Below, piece after piece: positions 55,029 through 63,228 of a stretch of 64,000 nucleotides of DNA. The notes under the pieces were generated by a model. The model saw only the letters and a list, made by a program, of their open reading frames with translations. It did not search any database and had not been told where the DNA came from. A program made the translations under genes and the position numbers. Position 1 is the first letter of the stretch, and each line of letters begins with the position of its first letter. The DNA is from Luteitalea sp. (lineage in GTDB: Bacteria > Acidobacteriota > Vicinamibacteria > Vicinamibacterales > Vicinamibacteraceae): assembly GCA_009377605.1 (NCBI GenBank), contig WHTT01000001.1, positions 1 to 64,000 on the forward strand, written 5' to 3'.

Positions 55029-56141
55029 CTACCCCAGCCGCTCGATGATTCGGTCCATCGTATCGAGTTGTGCCTCCATCGATTCCACCATCTTGAACTG
55101 CGTGCGGGCGCGGTCCACGTTGTGATCGGGACGCGACGTCTTGAAGTAAACGTCGCCCTGCAGGTAGTCGGTCAAGAATCGAAGACCGTTCTCGAGGGTG
55201 ATGAGCCTGGCACCCACAGTGAGCGATTCTCGTTCAGGTGGCGTGAGGAAGGCACCTGCGGTGGACAAATAACCTTCCGCGAGCGCCTCGAACATGTCCA
55301 TGCGTGCGCAGACTTTGTCGAGGTTCTGCTCGTCTTCGGCGGCTGCCGCCGTCGCGGTTCGCACCAGGTCGCCAAAGTCATACGCCGCAAGTCCCGGCAT
55401 GGTTGTGTCGAGGTCGATCACACAGAGCCCTTCCGACGTCTGATCGTCAATCATCACGTTGTTGAGCTTCGTGTCATTGTGCGTGGTACGTTCTGGGAGC
55501 TCGCCGTGAGCTTGCCGTGCCAGCAGCGCATCGATACCGGCCTCGCGCGCGTCCGCGAACGCGATCTCGCTGGCCACCCGCGCCGCGCGGTTGCAGATGT
55601 CGGCGTCGATCGCCCGCTGCAGAGCGCCGAAGCGCCGGCGCGTGTGGTGGAAGTGCGGAATGGTCTCGTGCAGCCTGACGCCGGGGAGGTCGGCGAGGAG
55701 CCGTTGATACTCACCGAAGGCTCGCGCCGCGGCCCGCGCCTGCCGGTCCGTCTCGATGACATCGTAGGTCCGCGCGCCCTCGATGAAGAGATACATACGC
55801 CACACGGCGCCTTCTTCGTCGATGACGTAGGGCTTGCCGTCCGATGAGGGGACGAGGGTGAGGACCCGTCGCGAGATATCCCCGCTGCCGTTGGTGGAGA
55901 GTCGCGCGCGGGCATGAGCGGTCACGCGCGCGACATTCTCCATGAGCGGAATGGGTTGCCTGAAGACGTCGTGATTGATGCGCTGCAGGATGTAGCGGAC
56001 TGGTGCGCCCGACTGGTTGAAGGTGAGGGCGTAGGTTTCGTTGATGTGGCCGCTGCCGTAGCGAGGGGTGGCGAGGCAATCGCCGTACACTTGGAACTGG
56101 CTGATGACGGTGAGGAGACTATGTTGGACGTGCGCGCGCAT
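55029..56141 (-). CDS. Aminoglycoside-phosphotransferase-fold sugar kinase (N-acetylhexosamine kinase-like)
   Basis: A 370-residue kinase of the APH fold. It has GSGHINETYALTFNQSG near residue 29 (nucleotide loop), YILQRINHDVF, the catalytic THNDTKLNNVMID (with Asp) near 225, and VIDLDTTMPG (DFG-like, second Asp). The pattern resembles NahK/mucin-desulfatase kinases that phosphorylate N-acetylhexosamines at C1. ATG 56141 is likely. The nucleotidyltransferase gene lies eight bases upstream on the same strand, so the pair would make a nucleotide-sugar by salvage. Confidence 0.85.
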   Translation of the reverse strand: MRAHVQHSLLTVISQFQVYGDCLATPRYGSGHINETYALTFNQSGAPVRYILQRINHDVFRQPIPLMENVARVTAHARARLSTNGSGDISRRVLTLVPSSDGKPYVIDEEGAVWRMYLFIEGARTYDVIETDRQARAAARAFGEYQRLLADLPGVRLHETIPHFHHTRRRFGALQRAIDADICNRAARVASEIAFADAREAGIDALLARQAHGELPERTTHNDTKLNNVMIDDQTSEGLCVIDLDTTMPGLAAYDFGDLVRTATAAAAEDEQNLDKVCARMDMFEALAEGYLSTAGAFLTPPERESLTVGARLITLENGLRFLTDYLQGDVYFKTSRPDHNVDRARTQFKMVESMEAQLDTMDRIIERLG

Positions 56142-56149
56142 CAAACAGG

Positions 56150-57067
56150 TCAGCTCCAGAGCGGGGAAGGGTAGCGGCCGGCCTCGACGAGGTGCTGGAT
56201 GGCTTCCATGACCAGGGGCTTGTCTTCCCGGTAGGTCACGCCGAACCAGGACGCGGAGGTCGGCAGCACGTGCACGCGCGCCCGGTTGCGGGCAATGAGC
56301 GTATCGACCGCCGCCGGAATATAGCATTCGGCCGTGAGATCCGCACGGCGCGCGCGCAGGAAGCGCTCGAAGATCTCGGCAAGCTGTGCGAACACCGACG
56401 GCGCGAAGCCCCAGAAGTTGAGCGAGACCACCTCGTCACCGGTCAGCTCGACCGGGTGTGCGGGATCCTCGCGGTTCTCGACGCGTCCGTCCACTCGGAC
56501 CACCTTCGTCATCTCGCGCACCGACCGCAACAAGCCCTGCCCGTTGGTCTCACACACGCCGCGCGCCACGCTGCCGTGGGCGGAGAGCGTCTGCCGGAGC
56601 TGGTAGCCGATCATCGCGTAATCGGCGACGGCAGCGGGCGACTGCTGCGATCGGGTGACGAGGAAGTCGTGCATGATCCGGTACGATTCACGCCCGTAGA
56701 AGTCGTCTGCATTGATGACCGCGAACGGTTCGTGGATGATATCGCGTGCCGCGAGCACCGCTTGCGTCGTCCCCCACGGCTTCTCACGTCCGGGCGGCAC
56801 CTCGAAGTCGGACGGCAGATCCTCCAGTGTCTGGAAGGCGTAGTCGACTCTCGTCTGGCTCGCATACCGCTCGCCGATCGTGGTGCGAAACAGGTCGGCG
56901 AACTCGGGCCGGACGATGAACACGATACGGGCAAACCCTGCGCCGATCGCATCGAACACGGCGTAGTCCATGACGGTCTCCCCGTGAGGCCCCATGGGAT
57001 CCAACTGTTTCAGGCCACCGTAGCGACTGCCGATGCCTGCTGCAAGAATGAGAAGAGTCGGGTTCAT
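56150..57067 (-). CDS. Sugar-1-phosphate nucleotidyltransferase-like protein
   Basis: A 305-residue nucleotidyltransferase with GT-A fold. The N-terminal TLLILAAGIGSRYGGLKQLDP is the NTP-binding motif, KPWGTTQAVLAARDII and VINADDFYG (metal Asp) follow, then FNFWGF-like LNFWGFAP. It should join NTP to a sugar 1-phosphate, probably the product of the downstream kinase. First gene of the pair; its start region faces the symporter gene across a REP pair. Confidence 0.87.
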   Translation of the reverse strand: MNPTLLILAAGIGSRYGGLKQLDPMGPHGETVMDYAVFDAIGAGFARIVFIVRPEFADLFRTTIGERYASQTRVDYAFQTLEDLPSDFEVPPGREKPWGTTQAVLAARDIIHEPFAVINADDFYGRESYRIMHDFLVTRSQQSPAAVADYAMIGYQLRQTLSAHGSVARGVCETNGQGLLRSVREMTKVVRVDGRVENREDPAHPVELTGDEVVSLNFWGFAPSVFAQLAEIFERFLRARRADLTAECYIPAAVDTLIARNRARVHVLPTSASWFGVTYREDKPLVMEAIQHLVEAGRYPSPLWS

Positions 57068-57097
57068 ACGGACACAGGAGACGATACAGGCAAGTGC

Positions 57098-57167
57098 GTA
57101 GCGCAGGGCTTTAGCCCTGCCGCCGTCTGGCCCACGCCTCGCTGGCAGGCCTGAAGGCCTGCGCTAC
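57098..57167. repeat. Inverted REP-like pair with a covarying stem
   Basis: GTAGCGCAGGGCTTTAGCCCTGC (57098-57120) and an inverted standard copy (57144-57167). Relative to other copies the first has GGC/GCC changed together in both arms, keeping pairing. It lies in the divergent region between nucleotidyltransferase and symporter genes. Confidence 0.75.
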
Positions 57168-57271
57168 TGTTTTTGACCACTGAACTTGCGCCCGTCACGC
57201 GTTCCCGAGAATAATGCGCGAGCTACGCATCTTCAAGCCTTGAATGCGCTGCGACGTGGCTGGGGTCTTCG

Positions 57272-59110
57272 ATGCAACTGCAGGCGATTGATTGGCTCAT
57301 CGCGCTCGGATCCGTGGCGATCTGCTTCGTTCCGGCACTGTTCTTCGGCCGGCGGTCTGGCCGCAGCACGTCCGAATACTTCGGGTCGGGTCGGGCGGTG
57401 CCCTGGTGGCTTGCCGGTATCTCGATGGTGGCCACGACGTTCAGCAGCGACACACCAAATCTGGTGACCGACATCGTGCGCCGGCAGGGCGTCGCCGGGA
57501 ACTGGCAGTGGTGGGCGTTCACGCTGACCGGCATCGCGACCGTGTTCTTCTACGCGCGGCTCTGGCGTCGATCCGGCGTCCTGACGGATCTGGAGTTCTA
57601 CGAGCTTCGCTACTCCGGTACAGCGGCCAGCGCCGTCCGGGGGTTCCGGGCCGTCTATCTCGGCTTGTTGTTCAACTGCTTGATCATGGCGACGGTCAAC
57701 CTGGCGGCCTGCAAGATCGCCGGCGTGCTGTTTGGACTGGCGCCGTGGCAGACGCTGATGTTCGTCGGTCTCCTGAACGTGGCGTTCGCGGCGCACTCGG
57801 GTCTCTGGGGTGTGCTCGTCATCGACATGATCCAGTTCGGGATCATGATGACCGCCGTGATCGCCGCGGCGTACTTCGCGCTCGGGCTCCCGCAAGTGGG
57901 TGGTCTCGACGGTTTGGTGACCAAGCTCTCCGCGATGGAAGGTCCCGGCGGCGTGCACTATCTCAACCTGCTGCCAGACTTCACCAACACGTGGGACATC
58001 GCGCTCGCAGTGTTCGTCATGCCGATCGCCGTGCAATGGTGGGCCGTGTGGTACCCGGGCTCGGAACCAGGCGGTGGAAGCTACATTGCGCAGCGCATGC
58101 TGGCCTCGAAGTCGGAGCGAGACTCGCTCGGGGCGGTGCTGTTCTTCAACCTCGCCCACTACGTGCTCCGGCCGTGGCCCTGGATCATCACAGCGCTCTG
58201 CTCGATCTTGGTGTACCCGGAGCTCTCCGACATCCAACGGGCTTTTCCCCACCTCGACCCGAGGCTGCTCGGTCACGACATCGCGTACCCAGCGATGTTG
58301 AAGTTCCTGCCCGCCGGCTTCGTGGGATTGATGGTTGGAGGCCTCATAGCGGCCAATTCGTCCACGATTCTCACACATCTCAACTGGGGCGCCTCGTATC
58401 TGGTGCACGACTTCTACCGTCGGTTCATCCGGAGAGAGGCGGACGAACAGCACTACGTGCGCGTGGGGCGCATCACGACGGTGCTGTTGTTTGTGTGTGC
58501 TGCCGGCCTCACGTTCGTCCTGGACACCGCCAAAGACGCCTTCGACATCATCTTGCAAGTGGGGGCCGGCACCGGATTGCTCTATCTCGCGCGTTGGTTC
58601 TGGTGGCGCGTGACCGCCTGGTGCGAGGTCGTCGCCATGGTGAGCTCGTTCGTGATCTCGGTGCTCCTCATCGGGCTCGCGCGTTATGATGTGCTGCAAC
58701 CCTCGACCTTCATCGGCTTGAAGGACATCAACCTGCTCATCACCATCGCCGTGACCACCGTCTGCTGGGTGCTGACCGCGTATCTCGGTCCGCAGACCGA
58801 TCGTCAGACGCTCGTCGAGTTCTACCGAAGAGTGCGCCCGGCGGGGCCCGGTTGGGCGCCCATTCGCCGGCTCGCCGGCATCTCGAAAGAGGAGGCTGCA
58901 CGCACAGGAGACGACTTGCCGCTGGCGCTCGTCGGGTGGGTCGCGGGCTGCACGATGACCTGGTCGGCGCTCTTCACCATCGGCAACTTTCTCTACGGTC
59001 GCATGGGATACACGATCCCGTTGGGCCTCGTGGTCCTCGTCAGCGCTTCCGTCCTGTTGTACGTGGTCAACCGCCTCTGGTCATCGCCACTCAAAACTCA
59101 ACACTCATAG
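57272..59110 (+). CDS. Sodium:solute symporter family protein
   Basis: A 612-residue SSS family permease with about fourteen membrane helices. Typical features are the start WLIALGSVAICFVPALFFGRR, STSEYFGSGRAVPWWLAGISMVATTFSSD (family motif with Na+ site residues), and GFVGLMVGGLIAANSSTILTHLNWGASYLVHDFY (Na2-site Ser residues). The substrate is probably a sugar or organic acid; the divergent kinase/nucleotidyltransferase pair suggests a sugar such as N-acetylhexosamine, by inference. Confidence 0.92.
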   Translation: MQLQAIDWLIALGSVAICFVPALFFGRRSGRSTSEYFGSGRAVPWWLAGISMVATTFSSDTPNLVTDIVRRQGVAGNWQWWAFTLTGIATVFFYARLWRRSGVLTDLEFYELRYSGTAASAVRGFRAVYLGLLFNCLIMATVNLAACKIAGVLFGLAPWQTLMFVGLLNVAFAAHSGLWGVLVIDMIQFGIMMTAVIAAAYFALGLPQVGGLDGLVTKLSAMEGPGGVHYLNLLPDFTNTWDIALAVFVMPIAVQWWAVWYPGSEPGGGSYIAQRMLASKSERDSLGAVLFFNLAHYVLRPWPWIITALCSILVYPELSDIQRAFPHLDPRLLGHDIAYPAMLKFLPAGFVGLMVGGLIAANSSTILTHLNWGASYLVHDFYRRFIRREADEQHYVRVGRITTVLLFVCAAGLTFVLDTAKDAFDIILQVGAGTGLLYLARWFWWRVTAWCEVVAMVSSFVISVLLIGLARYDVLQPSTFIGLKDINLLITIAVTTVCWVLTAYLGPQTDRQTLVEFYRRVRPAGPGWAPIRRLAGISKEEAARTGDDLPLALVGWVAGCTMTWSALFTIGNFLYGRMGYTIPLGLVVLVSASVLLYVVNRLWSSPLKTQHS

Positions 59111-59117
59111 CTCACAA
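59085..59117. repeat. Short heptamer tract (ACTCAAA/ACTCAAC)
   Basis: ACTCAAA, ACTCAAC, ACTCATA and GCTCACA follow each other in seven-base steps across the end of the symporter gene, encoding its last residues, into the eight-base gap before the Trm112 stop. Confidence 0.5.
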
Positions 59118-59366
59118 CTACGTGAGCGAGATCGCTTCGTCGACGAGCATGACAGGAATATCATCGCGGATAGGATAGAGGTAACGGCCGTCCTCCCGAA
59201 CGAGACCTTCCGTCAGGGCCTCGGTCACGGCTTGGCCGCTTCGATTCTTCAGCGCGCCTGCCTCGATCCGCTGGTTCAGCGCGCCGATCTCTTCCGCCGT
59301 CGCTGGCCGTACCGGCGTCTTGTCTTCTGGGCACACGAGAATCTTGAGTAGCTCATCGTCGATCAT
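59118..59366 (-). CDS. Trm112 family protein
   Basis: An 82-residue small protein of the Trm112/YcaR type. MIDDELLKILVCPEDKTPV at the start and YLYPIRDDIPVMLVDEA at the end are characteristic. Eukaryotic Trm112 activates methyltransferases; bacterial function is uncertain. ATG 59366 is chosen because GGAGG lies five bases upstream. Downstream of queD with a 12-base gap. Confidence 0.88.
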   Translation of the reverse strand: MIDDELLKILVCPEDKTPVRPATAEEIGALNQRIEAGALKNRSGQAVTEALTEGLVREDGRYLYPIRDDIPVMLVDEAISLT

Positions 59367-59378
59367 TGCAACCTCCAC

Positions 59379-59816
59379 TCACACCGTGACCGTCTTCTGC
59401 ACGACGAAGATGTTGTTCTCCGTCTCCTGAATGGACACCTCGATCGTGTAGTCGACCTTGTGTTCCGGGTACTTGCGACGAATCAGCTCGACGACGTGAT
59501 CGAAGACGTAGTGCGTGACGTTCTCGACGCTTGGTCCCTTCCCGGGCAGCACCACAACGCCTTCCGGCTCGAACTGGTCTTGATCCAAGAACGCCTGGTC
59601 TTGCGACGTCGCCAGCATCTTGTGGTCCAGGAAGCGCATGATTGCCTTGATGTCGCCGAAGTCGAGTGACATGTCGAGATCGTCGCGCGGGAACGCTTCC
59701 GTCGTCACGGTGACCGTCCCGCGCCAGGTGTGACCGTGCACGAACCGGCACTTGCCTGGATAACCGAGCTGACGGTGGCCCGTGTGAAATTTCGTATGGA
59801 CGATGACCTTTTCCAT
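59379..59816 (-). CDS. 6-carboxytetrahydropterin synthase-type enzyme (QueD/PTPS family)
   Basis: A 145-residue T-fold enzyme. It has the zinc/catalytic motif CRFVHGHTW (about residues 23-31), MSLDFGDIKAIM, LDHKML and the substrate PSVENVTHYVF. QueD makes 6-carboxytetrahydropterin in queuosine synthesis; family members can also make 6-pyruvoyl tetrahydropterin. Presence of queG elsewhere in the window supports the queuosine role, without proof. The central gene of a three-gene operon with the PHP protein (seven bases upstream) and Trm112. Confidence 0.88.
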   Translation of the reverse strand: MEKVIVHTKFHTGHRQLGYPGKCRFVHGHTWRGTVTVTTEAFPRDDLDMSLDFGDIKAIMRFLDHKMLATSQDQAFLDQDQFEPEGVVVLPGKGPSVENVTHYVFDHVVELIRRKYPEHKVDYTIEVSIQETENNIFVVQKTVTV

Positions 59817-59823
59817 GTCTAGA

Positions 59824-61665
59824 TCATTCTACCCGGATGTCATCGAGCCACACCGTGCCGCGCGTGCCAGGACGCGTATTGACCGTGTCGACGACCAGCA
59901 GCAATGACTGCAGCTCCGCGGTGGGAATGCGCGGCGGAGCATCCGCCACTGGACGAAAATCGTCCAACCGAACGGTGACCTCGCGGGCGGTGGCATCGAG
60001 GTACACCGAGCGTGTCCAGCGGTCGCCAACCTCGCCGGTTGGCTGTCGCACCTGCACCGACAGCCGCATCGGCCTGCTCGCCCGCGCCCGGAATCGAAGC
60101 AGACGCCAGGTGTCGACCCGCTTCAGCGCGTCGGTTGCCGCCGCGGCGAACTGGCTCGCGCGTGGTCCCGGCCCAAGGGCGTACTCGAAGGTCAGTCCCT
60201 TGCCGGCGCCGCCACGCCCGACGCGTCCCGCGGACCGAGCGTCGTGCTCGACGTGCCACTTGACCTTTCGCGTGCTGAGGAGGACGGGCCCCCGAGAGCC
60301 GGTGCCGGTGCCGGTGTCAGCGCCCGCCCGCCCAGCGGGCGTGCCGCTCGCCGTTCGGCCTGGTACGTCCCCCGATGCCTGCGATCGCCGTGGCGGCTCC
60401 CGAACGAAGATCGGGTTGCTGACGATCCACGGGATGGCCGGCTCCCTACGGCGGCGTGGCAACCAGACCTCCGCACGGTACACCGCCGGATGCCCGCTCG
60501 CACGATACGTGAGCACAGGCGCCGGGCCATCCTCGATGAGCCGCCCGTTCTCGAACAGCCGAAGGCGCGTGCCGGCCGGTCCGATCGCGCGAGCCTTCAC
60601 CTCCAGTGGGCTGCCTGCCGAGATCTCGTCGCCCATGCGGACGCCGACAGTACCCCGCGACGCGGTGAGGTCGAAGCGAGCCGGCGCTGCGAGCGCCGTG
60701 ATGGTCGAGAACATGTGTCCGCGGCGCAGCGCGTCCAACAGGCGACGGCCATCCTCTGGGCCGGACCCAGTGAGCGGCCGGTCGAGCTGGACCTGTAACG
60801 CGAAGAGTTGAAACGAGCTTTCGTACGACGGCGCGCGGAGTGTGCCCGGCATGGAGAACGAGCGCACTTCCAGACGCCTCCAGAGCCGCGCATGCGCATC
60901 CGCCGCCGCAAACGCCACGACCCGCCGTGTTGCTGCCAGGCGATCCCACCGTGCCAGGAGACGTTCTGGGTAGGCCAGCATGGTCATGAGTGTGGCGGCC
61001 GGGCGATACGGATAGCGAAGGAAGAGCAGCGCGGTCGCTGGCCACGACTCGTCGCGCCACTCGCTGTCGGCGTTCAGCCATTCGAGGCCGTCGATCGGGA
61101 CGCTCCAATCGGTCCAGGCGAGGTTTGCCTTGCGGGAGTCGGGATGCGCCGCCACACCGAATCCCCCGAGCCGCTGTACGTCCTCGGCGACGTCGCGTGC
61201 TTCGCCCGCCAGCGGATACGGCGCCGCCGGTAGATCGAGGGCAACATAGTGTCCGTGAGCCGTGCTGATCTCGACCGCATCCAGAACCAGCACGCCGTGA
61301 CTGTACCTTGGGGGATCCGGCCCCCGCGTGGCGTCACCGTGATCCGTGAGAACGACGAACTGCAGGCCCGCCGAAGCAGCAGCGGCGGCCACCTCGTTTA
61401 CCGACCCGCTGCCATCCGAGCGGGTCGTGTGGATATGATAGGCCCCAGCAACGGTGGCGGGCAGCGTTTCTGGAGACCAACCTGGGTTGCCCTCGGCCTG
61501 CCGCCCTTGTGAATCCGTGAGGGCCCGCCCGTCGAGCAGGCTCAGGCCGAGCTGGCCCAGGTCGCGCGGGTTTGGCGGCAACGTGAGGATGACGACCGCG
61601 AGGCCGGCACCCACCGCGAGCAGCAGTGCTCGCAGCACGTAGAGCAGCCGTCGCATTGCCCGCAT
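59824..61665 (-). CDS. Membrane-anchored PHP-domain metallohydrolase (CehA/McbA type) with C-terminal sugar-binding-like domain
   Basis: A 613-residue protein with an N-terminal anchor (YVLRALLLAVGAGLAVVILTL), then a PHP domain from about residue 70: GAYHIHTTRSDGSGSVNEVA (His-x-His metal site), VVLTDHGDATRG and VEISTAHGHYVALDL. The last 150 residues (WHVEHDARSAGRV to GTVWLDDIRVE) resemble a CIA30/CBM11-like beta-sandwich. It is probably a periplasmic phosphoesterase. ATG 61665 is the likely start. Heads the operon with queD and Trm112. Confidence 0.83.
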   Translation of the reverse strand: MRAMRRLLYVLRALLLAVGAGLAVVILTLPPNPRDLGQLGLSLLDGRALTDSQGRQAEGNPGWSPETLPATVAGAYHIHTTRSDGSGSVNEVAAAAASAGLQFVVLTDHGDATRGPDPPRYSHGVLVLDAVEISTAHGHYVALDLPAAPYPLAGEARDVAEDVQRLGGFGVAAHPDSRKANLAWTDWSVPIDGLEWLNADSEWRDESWPATALLFLRYPYRPAATLMTMLAYPERLLARWDRLAATRRVVAFAAADAHARLWRRLEVRSFSMPGTLRAPSYESSFQLFALQVQLDRPLTGSGPEDGRRLLDALRRGHMFSTITALAAPARFDLTASRGTVGVRMGDEISAGSPLEVKARAIGPAGTRLRLFENGRLIEDGPAPVLTYRASGHPAVYRAEVWLPRRRREPAIPWIVSNPIFVREPPRRSQASGDVPGRTASGTPAGRAGADTGTGTGSRGPVLLSTRKVKWHVEHDARSAGRVGRGGAGKGLTFEYALGPGPRASQFAAAATDALKRVDTWRLLRFRARASRPMRLSVQVRQPTGEVGDRWTRSVYLDATAREVTVRLDDFRPVADAPPRIPTAELQSLLLVVDTVNTRPGTRGTVWLDDIRVE

Positions 61666-61673
61666 TGTATCGG

Positions 61674-61745
61674 GATTCAGGAATCGGGAAACAGGGAACC
61701 TCGAACTGCTAACCTTGAACCTCGCCCCTCGTCCCTTGCCCCTTG
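61674..61745. repeat. Heptamer-like tract (CTTGAAC/CCTCGCC)
   Basis: GATTCAGGAATCGGGAAAC and CCTCGAACTGCTAACCTTG blocks with about seven-base spacing, between the PHP and BNR genes. It overlaps the proposed TTG start of the BNR gene. Confidence 0.45.
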
Positions 61746-63109
61746 CTGTGCTCGCGATCGTCGCGCTTGTGGGCGCCACTGGTTCCAAGCCGGCGGCCGG
61801 CACCCAATCGCGCCACCGCATCGTCCGGGTCACGCCCGCGGATGTGCAGAACCCCGCTGAGGTCTCGGTGGCCATCAACCCGACCGATCCAAACAACTTC
61901 GTCGTCTCGATGTACGCGCGTGGGCCGAAAGAGGGGCCGCGCGTGACGAACCGCATCTCCGTTACCCGTGACGCAGGGCGCACGTGGCAGGGCGCCGCAG
62001 CGGCCAATCCCGAGAAGCGCGTACAAGGAGACGACGCGGTATTGTTCGACGGCGATGGCCGCGCGTTGCATAGCTACATCTCGTTCGAGGGCATTCGCGC
62101 GCCGCGCCCCAGCCGCGCCGTCAACGGGATCTTCGTACGACGATCAGACGACGATGGCCGGACGTGGGGACGACCGGTGGCGGTCGTCGATCATCGCAAC
62201 ACGGTCACGCCATTCGAAGACAAGCCGTGGCCCGGCATTGATCGCGTCAGCGGGTCTCCGCATCGGGGCAACGTCTACGTCGCGTGGACGCGCTTCGACG
62301 AGTACGGCAGCAAGGATCCGGAGTGCCGGACGGAGATCCATTTCAGCCGTTCGACCGACGAGGGCAAGACGTTTGCGATGCCCTTTCGTATCTCCGACGA
62401 TTCCGGAGACTGTCTCGACAGCGACAACACGGTCGAAGGCGCTGTGCCGGCGGTCGGACCGCACGGTGAGGTGTATGTCGCATGGAATGGCCCCAAGGGG
62501 CTCATGTTCGACCAATCGGAAGACGGGGGCCTGACGTTTGGACGAGATCGCCAGGTCGCGATCACGCCCGGTGGGTGGGACATCGACATCCGCGGGATTG
62601 CCCGGAGCAACGGCATGCCTGTCACGGCCGCGGATGTCAGCGATGGCCCGCGGCGCGGGACGATCTATGTGAACTGGATCGATGAACGAAACAGTGATCC
62701 GGATGTGTTCGTCGTCTCGTCCACCGATGGCGGTCACACGTGGAGCGCGCCCGTCAGAGTCAACGATGACCCTGCGAAGAACGGCGCCGCGCAGTTCTTC
62801 ACGTGGATGGCGGTCGATCCAATCGACGGCTCGGTCAACGTCGTGTTTCACGATCGGCGCGGGTTGAAGGGCACTCAGACACGCGTGACGCTCGCCCGCA
62901 GCGTCGATGGTGGCAGAACGTTCGTCAACCACGCCCTGGATCTGGCGCCGTTCGAGTGCAACGAGAACGTGTCGTTTGGCGACTACAACGGCATCGACGC
63001 GTACAATGGCCGTGTGGTGGCCGTGTTTCCTCACTTCATCGAAGAGGAGGCGCTCGCCGTGTCGGCCGCTGTCTTCGACTTCGCGCTCGGCACGCAGGAG
63101 ACGCGCTGA
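61715..63109 (+). CDS. Exported BNR/Asp-box repeat protein (sialidase-fold)
   Basis: A 464-residue beta-propeller with at least six Asp-boxes (TRDAGRTWQG, SDDDGRTWGRP, STDEGKTFAMP, SEDGGLTFGRD, STDGGHTWSAP, SVDGGRTFVNH). A signal peptide is at the start (LAVLAIVALVGATGSKPAAG). The fold is that of sialidases, but catalytic Arg triad and Tyr/Glu pairs cannot be asserted, so a sugar-binding or glycosidase role is open. The start is probably TTG 61715 (within a repeat) or GTG 61748. Confidence 0.82.
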   Translation: MNLAPRPLPLAVLAIVALVGATGSKPAAGTQSRHRIVRVTPADVQNPAEVSVAINPTDPNNFVVSMYARGPKEGPRVTNRISVTRDAGRTWQGAAAANPEKRVQGDDAVLFDGDGRALHSYISFEGIRAPRPSRAVNGIFVRRSDDDGRTWGRPVAVVDHRNTVTPFEDKPWPGIDRVSGSPHRGNVYVAWTRFDEYGSKDPECRTEIHFSRSTDEGKTFAMPFRISDDSGDCLDSDNTVEGAVPAVGPHGEVYVAWNGPKGLMFDQSEDGGLTFGRDRQVAITPGGWDIDIRGIARSNGMPVTAADVSDGPRRGTIYVNWIDERNSDPDVFVVSSTDGGHTWSAPVRVNDDPAKNGAAQFFTWMAVDPIDGSVNVVFHDRRGLKGTQTRVTLARSVDGGRTFVNHALDLAPFECNENVSFGDYNGIDAYNGRVVAVFPHFIEEEALAVSAAVFDFALGTQETR

Positions 63110-63123
63110 GGATAATCGCTGTC

Positions 63124-63228
63124 GAGCCCGACCTAAAGGTCGGGCCTACACCTTGGCTGTTCCGTGCGCCAGACCTAAAGGTCGGGTTTGCGCTTCCGTA
63201 TTCTGTAGGCCCGACCTTTAGGTCGGGC
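63124..63228. repeat. Three REP-like palindromes (GTAGGCCCGACCTTTAGGTCGGG)
   Basis: Copies at 63124-63149 (foot on the minus strand), 63171-63190 (decayed) and 63205-63228 (foot on the plus strand), with stem CCCGACC/GGTCGGG. The last supplies the stop of the LigD-type gene. Confidence 0.75.
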
